A DNA stretch of 64,000 bases, from assembly GCF_008728515.1 (NCBI RefSeq), contig NC_044981.1, positions 2,966,538-3,030,537 on the forward strand, written 5' to 3'. Positions within the stretch are counted from its first letter, which is position 1. Each line of letters starts with the position of its first letter. Of the stretch, positions 56,904 through 64,000 are shown piece by piece. Both the position numbers and the translations under genes were made by a program. Origin of the DNA: Papio anubis (lineage: Eukaryota > Chordata > Mammalia > Primates > Cercopithecidae). The notes below the pieces were generated by a model, which was not told where the DNA came from, ran no database searches, and was given only the letters and a program-made list of their open reading frames with translations.

Positions 56904-59900
56904 ACGCGGCAGGGACAGGGCTCAGTGCCCAAGCAGCAGGGCGGGGCTGACACAATCCCAGGGTGCCAGAGCTAGTGGCTGGAGATGAGGTGGCCCTACT
57001 GAATACCAGTGATACATTTTTTGGGTGTGGTGCTGCCACTGTGGTTACATCAGAGAGTACCTTTGTCCCCAGGAGGTGCGTGCTGAAACATTTAGGGTGA
57101 AGCGTCGTGATGTCTGCAATCTACTTTCAAATAATTCAGCAAAAAAAAAAAAAAAAAAAAGCTTACACGCAAATGTGGCAAAATGTTAAAAACTACAGAA
57201 GGCAGAGGAAGGGTATGCAGAGATTGACTGTGCTATTCTTTCAACTTGTAGAAGTTATAAGGCTTTTTAAAAACAAGCTTTTGAAGTTTTTCCAAACGGG
57301 TTGATGATTGGTTCTAGGCTTGAAACATGAAGCAGTTTTCCGGTTTTCTTCACAAGTGGCCTAGAGTTCAAAACTAGAATAGGTGATACAGCTAGTTACT
57401 ACTACTTTGCTGACTTCTCATCCTAAATGTAGTACAGTCCACACAGGATGGAATATGGTAAAACTGCTACCTTTATATTCAACGAGTTAAACAGATATTT
57501 CATAAAACAGGCTGGTGAATTCCATTTTTATCTTATGTTTTCTTGTTCTCACATTTTCAGTGCTTAATTGTTTTTCTCATTCAAAAGAAGGTTTTATCTG
57601 AAAACCCATCCTGTGGCCGGAAGTGGAAGCATGTGCCATCTAGAGATTATACCACAAAAATGGACAGCAAGTCTTCCCCATCCTGCATGGTCCTGCTTTT
57701 GTAGCCTTGAGAAAGTAATGCAACCAACCAAAACACATTTGTGGCTACTTGCTCATAATTAGCATGAAAAAAAGTAAGTATTCTCTATTTTGATGCTTAT
57801 GAAAATATATTATGAATACATAACTCAAACAAATAAAGACATAAAAATTAGATGAGGATGTCTATTTCTCTTCCTAGACTGTAAGACCCTTAAGGGCAGG
57901 AACAGTATCTTATTTATATTTGCACCTCTGGTGCCTAGCCCCATAAATATTTGTTGAATAAATAAATGCACAAATAAATTAGAAAATAGAAACGTGGGCT
58001 GGGTGCGGTGGCTCATGCCTGTAATCCCAGCACTTTGGGAGACTGAGGCGGGTGGATCACTTGAGGTCCGAAATTTGAGACCAGGCTGACCAACGTGAAG
58101 AAACGCCATCTCTACTAAAAATACAAAATTAGCTGGGCATGGTGGTGCACACCTGTAATCCCAGCTACTCAGGAGACTGAGGTAGGAGAATTGCTTGAAC
58201 CCAGGAGGAGGAGGTTGCAGTAAGCAAAGATTGCGCCACTGCATTCCAGCCTGGGCAACAAGAGTGAAACTCCATCTCAAAAAAAAAAAAAAGGAAAGAA
58301 AAGAAAATAGAAACATGATGATGGTTGAATTCCACAGTAGCCAAGGATGACACAAATCCACAATATTGTTATTTTTATAAATTATAATGTTTGTAGACTA
58401 AATATAGCACACCGATGTTCAATGCTCAGGGGGAGAGCCTTACTTAATGATACAGCATTGTAAGTATGTAAAATATCTATGTAGCTGAGTGAGGATTAGG
58501 TGTTGACATAGAAAATGAAACTAACAGTTGTGTTAGAGTGGTGGGTTTGGTGTAGCTTTCTTTACCATGTACCCCATTTTGGTTTTCAATGAAAGGAATT
58601 TATAAGTGGGTATTACCTCTGCAGGCCAGCAAACTGAGGCTGTCTTAATAAATAAAAGAAATAGCACAACACTGAGAATTACTGCTTCTGTTCACATGGA
58701 GTCTAGATTCAAAGAAGTATGTGTTGATTTTATCTCACCTTGGGAAGTAGAAGAGAAATACTGGAAGTGACAAGATCTAGGATGCCGCTGCACCTAGTGC
58801 CTTGGCCTTGTTTCCAGAAACCAGCCAAACACATGAGCAGGAGTCTTGGGCAGGCCGACGCACGTATGAAAATGGAGTACAATTTCCCTGATAGACCATG
58901 TTACCATACAGGAAGGGAAGAAGGTCAACTGGAATTAAGGACTATGTCTCCTAGGTGGCCTATTCAGTGCTTGACAATCTGTAAACTACTCACTTTGCAG
59001 GTGAAAGTGGCAGCACTGTGTCTGCACACATAGGTGAGTCTGCAGATTCAACAGTACTGTATCCTAAACTACAAACATTAATCACACTGGGTTCAAAATC
59101 ACTGTGGTGGATTTTAAAATAAATGCCCTCAATAATATAAATGATGTTCATCCTCACTGATAATTCAGAAATATAAATTAAAGGATGAGATATCATTTTT
59201 CATGAGGTTGGCAACATTTTTTAATTTGATGATGTCTGTTGTTGGACAATATGAGTGCTTAGTACATAAATACATATGTATAAAAAATTTTAAAGCTTTC
59301 CTAAAATTGACCTTAATTTCTAACTCAAGAGGCTTCTTCTGTTTGGCAGCAACAACTTCAACTTAGTCAATGTTGGTTAATCTTTATCAATCCAGGAAAC
59401 CCTTAGTCAACTTCTCTGTCTCTCTGAGGTTGAGGTGAAGTTTAGAGAAAGTGTGTGTGATGCCAGAGCAATGGCAAGGGAGGGACGTTGCATTTCTTCT
59501 TCACTGCCATCAATCCATGCTGGCCCCTGATAAGATGCCCACATTCCCCTAGAGCCTTCCATAATAAATTCCATCCTGACATATCCTGCTTTGTCCCACT
59601 GTCTAGATTATGAGGTATCTTTTGTTCTCCCAGCCTTCTCTCAGCTACCTCTGTGCTCTTCCAAGTGAAAATAGGGAAAACGCTTCAAATCTCTTCCACA
59701 ATGTCCTGGGAGCCAGTGAGGCTCCATGAGGCTGCCCCGGTACGTTTGAGCCTAAACATGTGTCTTGCTATTTCTACTCTACTGCTGGTACATCAAATTG
59801 GTGGCTGTCAATGTGGTTGGGGTTACCATTTCCCAGGATCCAAGAGAGAAACCAGTATGCAGATTTCTGGCTTGTGAAGCTACTCCTAGTTTATCAGCTA

Positions 59901-60124
59901 TGATGTGTTTGGCTGTAAGTAACAGAAAACCCAACTGAAAGTGACTTTAATCATAAGGGACTTGTGATCTCATACAACAAAAACATTATGGTGGCAGTTG
60001 TCAAAACATGGTCTAGTGATGCCTGGAAGTCCCTGAAACCCTTTCAAGGCACTACACGGTCAAAATCGTCCATTCCATGTGCAAGTTGCAGATGGACTTT
60101 AATGTCACAGAGCAGAAGCCAGTG
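56904..60124. other. Intergenic, AT-rich
   Basis: One Alu and no recognised gene. 58300-60000 is AT-rich unique or very old repeat sequence. Confidence 0.5.
57995..58292 (+). mobile_element. Alu
   Basis: Full element; starts ggctgggtgcggtggctcat. Confidence 0.9.
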
Positions 60125-60340
60125 TTTATTTACAAAAAACTTTATTACCAAATGTGTTGTGAATAAAGTTTTATTGGCACACAGCTGCACTCATTTGTTC
60201 ATGCGTTATCTGTGGTTGCTTTTGTGCCACACCAGCAGAGTCCAGCAGTTGTGATAGAGACTGAATGGCCCACGAAGTGGAAAATATTTACTATCTGGCC
60301 CTTTCCAGAAAACAAATTGCTCATCTCTGCCATAGTGTAT
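60125..60340 (-). mobile_element. hAT-Charlie-type non-autonomous DNA transposon fragment
   Basis: Sequence such as ataaagttttattggcacac and tatctggccctttccagaaa matches a common mammalian MER hAT family. One end is degenerate. Confidence 0.55.
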
Positions 60341-60571
60341 AGATCATTTTTGGAGATAATTTCAGACTCCACATTGCAAATGACCTTTAAGGAACTACTA
60401 CTTGTTACATTCTTAGTGTAGTGCCAATGAAGAATATCTACAATGATCTGGTAAGACATAAAAATACTGCTCATTTTTCTACTACGTATCTGGGTGAAAC
60501 TAGATTTTTTTTTTTTTTTAATATACTTCAACCAAACCGACACACTGTAACAGATCGAATATAAGAACAGA

Positions 60572-60672
60572 CATGAGGCTGGGCCCGGTGGCTCAGATCT
60601 GTGATTCCAGTGCTTTGCAAGGCTGACGTGGGCGCTTGAGGCCAGGAGTTTGAAACCAGCCTTGTCCCCGTC
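60572..60672 (+). mobile_element. Old Alu fragment interrupted by AluY
   Basis: Left arm only, up to the insertion site gtccccgtctt. Confidence 0.8.
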
Positions 60673-60965
60673 TTTTTTTTTTTGAGACGGAGTCTCGCTC
60701 TGTAGCCCAGGCTGGAGTGCAGTGGCGCGATCTCAGCTCACTGCAAGCTCCGCCTCCCGGGTTCACGCCATTCTCCTGCCTCAGCCTCCTGAGTAGCTGG
60801 GACTACAGGCACCCGCCACCTCGCCCGGCTAGTTTTTTGTATTTTTTAGTAGAGACAGGGTTTCACTGTGTTAGCCAGGATGGTCTCGATCTCCTGACCT
60901 CATGATCCGCCCGTCTCGGCCTCCCAAAGTGCTGGGATTACAGGCTTGAGCCACCGCGCCCGGCC
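60673..60965 (-). mobile_element. Young AluY, Old World monkey subtype, inserted in an older Alu
   Basis: Near-perfect element with target duplication gtccccgtctt / gtccccatctt. Confidence 0.92.
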
Positions 60966-61593
60966 GTCCCCATCTTGACAAAGGGAAAAATAAAAATAAA
61001 CAAGAGCAGACATGAGAATCCAGCTGTGTTGTATTAAGCCAGACATTAAAGAGATTTGCAAAAATGTCAAACAATGCCACTTGTCACTAAGTTATTTCTT
61101 GTTCTAGAAAGATACAATTTTTTCACAAAAATGTATTTGTTATTATATAATCAGTTTATTTTTAATGGATTAATAAATATATATTTAAAATTTCTCTCAG
61201 TTTCAATTAATAACATAATAAATACTGATAGATATAACCCACATAAACAAAAACTTGCTGGCGTCCTCAGTAATTTCAAGAGTATAAAGGAATCCTGAGA
61301 CCAAATAGTTTGAGAATCACTGGTGTAGACCTCACGCAGCTTCAGGACTGGTCACCACATCATCTCACTGATGCTGTCGTAGACCCAGTTGTTTTCTATC
61401 TGTTTACTCTGCCATTCTCAGCATACGGACTCGCTCTCTTAGATAGCAACCCTCCCCTCACCTCACATGGTACCAAATGGACACACAGAAATGACAGAGA
61501 GAAAAAACTGCCGCAACAGTTCCCGGTATCATAAGTTTGCAGAGGCAGAAAAGGCACTATTTCTTTTTGTCCTTTTTGTCCAAAAAAGTTATT

Positions 61594-61890
61594 TATTTAT
61601 TTTTTTTTTCAAGACAGAGTTTTGCTCTTGTTGTGCAGGCTGGAATGCAGTGGCATGATCTCAGTTCACTGCAACCTCAGCCTCCTGGGTTCAAGCAATT
61701 CTCCTGCCTGGGCTTTCCGAGTAGCTGGGATTACAGGCGTGCACCACGATGCCTGGCTAATTTTTATATTTTTAGTAGAGATGAGGTTCACTATGTTGGT
61801 TAGGCTGGTCTCGAACTCCTGACCTAGGTGATCCACCCCCCTCAGTCTCCCAAAGTGTTGGATTACAGGGATGAGCCACTGTGCCTGGCC
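61594..61890 (-). mobile_element. Alu
   Basis: Full reverse-strand element. Confidence 0.9.
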
Positions 61891-62003
61891 CCACTGATTT
61901 TTCACAAGCAAGGAAAACCTTTTCCAGAACCAGTGTGCTATTTATTTTTACAATAACCCTAAAAAAGGCCTCATTAAGAAGGGTGTATAGGAGTAACTGA
62001 TAC

Positions 62004-62316
62004 AGGCTGGGTGCGGCTCACACTTGTAATCCTGGTACTTTGAGAGGCTGAGGTACATGGATTGGTTGAGCTCAGGACTTGGGGACCTGCCTGGGCAACA
62101 TGGTGAAACCCTGTCTCTACAAAACATACAAAAATCAGGCATGCTAATCCACGCCTATAGTTCCAGCTACTTGGGAGTCTGATGTGGGAGAACTGCTTGA
62201 GCCTGCGAGGTTGAGGCTGCTGTGAGCTGTGATTGCACCACTGCACTCCAGCCTGGGTGACAGAGCGAGACCCTGTCTCAAAAAAGAAGAAGAAGAACGA
62301 GAAGGAGAAGGAGAAA
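62004..62316 (+). mobile_element. Old Alu (J-like)
   Basis: Diverged element with an A/GAA-rich tail. Confidence 0.85.
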
Positions 62317-64000
62317 CCAGATCAACTATAAATGACTAGAGAACTGGACAAAATACATGAAACAACTGGTTTTGGTCTTTGGAAAATAGAAACATAATGA
62401 CTGTAATCTCTGAAGAAGGGAAACAATGGGGTGAGCTCTGCAATCACTCCAGCGTTCTGCCTGAGGAGCTTTCTAAGCCATGTGCAGGGAAAAGGAATCC
62501 AAGCAGAGCGCAGCGGTCTTGTTGAGCTGAGGAGACAGAAACAGGTGTTTGAAGGCTGAGGGGGTTGAGCTTTTAGAGATACGCAAATAAATTCCTCCAT
62601 AAATACGCGTAGTACCCTTGAAGATTTTGGCTGAATGCTAGGTTGTGATGTCCAGGTGAGATTCTACAAGGCTGTGCAAAGAACAACTACCAGGAAAAGA
62701 GCAGCTCCTGGGTAGTTGCAGCTTGCACAATGCTGCAGACATTTGAGCTGTGGCAGTGATGTGGGGCAATCTTAATGAACACCCAGGACATTCATTAGAA
62801 ACCGCAGGGAGATCAGCCCTCAAAAGTGTAAGTAAAGTAGTGCTCGCATAAAGATAACCATAGATCCACTCTAGCAGAGCTTAACAATGAGCCACAGAAG
62901 GATCATACTGATAAATAAGTAAATTAACTGCTTGCCAGAACCAAGTTCAATGCTCATTAAAAGAAGACAACAAAATTCAGATGTTCAACAATGAAACATT
63001 CAAAACGTCCACCATTCAATCAAAAGATGCTAGACATGCCAAAAAGTAGGAAAATCTGACCCATAATCAGGGGGAAAATCAAGTCAGTAGAAAAACAACC
63101 AGAAATGATAGGGGGAAAAATGTAATTATCAGATAAAAATTTTTAAACAGCTAACATAATTATGCTACAGAAGTCAAAGTAAAACTTGAACACAATGAGG
63201 AGATAAATGGTAGATATAAAAATAATCAATATTATGGTATGTGAATTATATCTCAAGTAAAAATAAAAAAGATGAAAATTCTAGAGCTGACACCGGGCGC
63301 AGTGGCTCACATCTGTAATCCCAGCACTTTGGGAGGCTGAGGCGGGTGGATCACTTGAGGTCAGGAGTTCGAGACCAGCCTGGCCAACATGGGGAAACCC
63401 CGTCTCTACTGAAAATACAAAAATTAGCCAGGCATGGTGGCTGCCTGAAATCCCAGCTACTGAGGGGAGGCCTAGTGAGACCAAGAATCACTTGGGAACT
63501 GGGGATGGAGTTGCAGTGAGAGCCGAGGATATGCCACTGTGCACTCCAGCCCTGGGCGACAAGAGTGGAGTGAGACTCTATCTCAAAAAAAAAAAGAAAA
63601 GAAAGAAAAGGCCGAGATTCTAAGGCTAGAAAACACAGTATCTAAGAGCCGAAATTTTGCTGGGTGAGTCCCTAATAGAGTGGGCCTGGGAAAAAAGTGG
63701 AATTAAAGACATAGAAATATAAATGATCAAAATTGAAAGATACGAAAGACAGAGACTTTTAAAAATGAACATACTTCCAGTTCTCTATGAGACAATCTCA
63801 ACCATACATATAATTAGAATCCAGGAGAGAGAGGCAGAAAATGTATGAAAAAACTATGGCTAAAATTTTTTTCCAGTTTTCATTATAAATATCAATTCAT
63901 AGGTCCAAAAATCTCAACAAAGCTTAGCAGGATAAACAGAAAACAACAACAAACTCCATTAAGGCAACATAGTCATAGTCATATTAATGAAAACCAGTAG
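62317..64000. other. Intergenic, A-rich, possibly old L1
   Basis: A-rich sequence (62900-63290 and 63605-64000) with old L1-like character around one Alu. No gene. Confidence 0.4.
63292..63604 (+). mobile_element. Alu with indel-rich right arm
   Basis: Left arm clean; bases about 63440-63570 carry many small insertions. Confidence 0.88.

Overview
This is nuclear DNA from a primate, most likely an Old World monkey. It contains spliced genes with GT-AG introns, about 40 Alu elements, and ancient MIR, L2, LTR and DNA-transposon relics. Several young Alus (for example 49078-49377, 52913-53208, 60673-60965) carry the variant ends and internal bases I associate with the cercopithecoid AluY lineage. 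The coding exons match human BPHL and TUBB2A closely but not perfectly. The gene order matches human chromosome 6p25: BPHL on the + strand, tail to tail with TUBB2A on the - strand, followed by a broken TUBB2 duplicate. No bacterial features, CRISPR array or tRNA/rRNA gene were seen.

Layout. 1-20396 is the 3' half of BPHL (serine hydrolase, valacyclovirase): three coding exons at 7264-7395, 10289-10412 and 20309-20396, in repeat-rich introns, with a 3'UTR running to about 21390. 21462-25627 is TUBB2A on the - strand: four exons, a TATA/CRE promoter and a CpG island. In this sequence its exon 4 has a 14-base frameshifting deletion and decayed GTP-loop codons. 25700-38465 holds no recognisable gene; it has an orphan CpG-rich segment (30370-31130) and several LTRs. 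38466-41102 is a second, truncated TUBB2 copy (exons 2, 3 and part of 4) in the same orientation. 41103-64000 is a repeat graveyard: a MER75-type piggyBac element bounded by TTAA and keeping the start of its transposase, an ERVL-like provirus remnant, MST/MLT-type LTRs, a hAT relic and many Alus.

How the parts relate. BPHL and TUBB2A converge, with poly(A) signals about 110 bases apart. The two TUBB2 copies share a segment of about 2.6 kb. Their exon 4 bodies are almost identical while introns differ more, which suggests gene conversion. The damage in TUBB2A exon 4 is confined to about 150 bases and looks like pseudogene-type CpG decay plus clustered deletions, so it is either a real conversion/pseudogenisation event or an assembly artefact. 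That is the most important thing to check. I found no undescribed biological system; the notable items are this tubulin lesion, the intron 1 GGGGCC-like repeat, the piggyBac fossil and several nested or damaged repeats.
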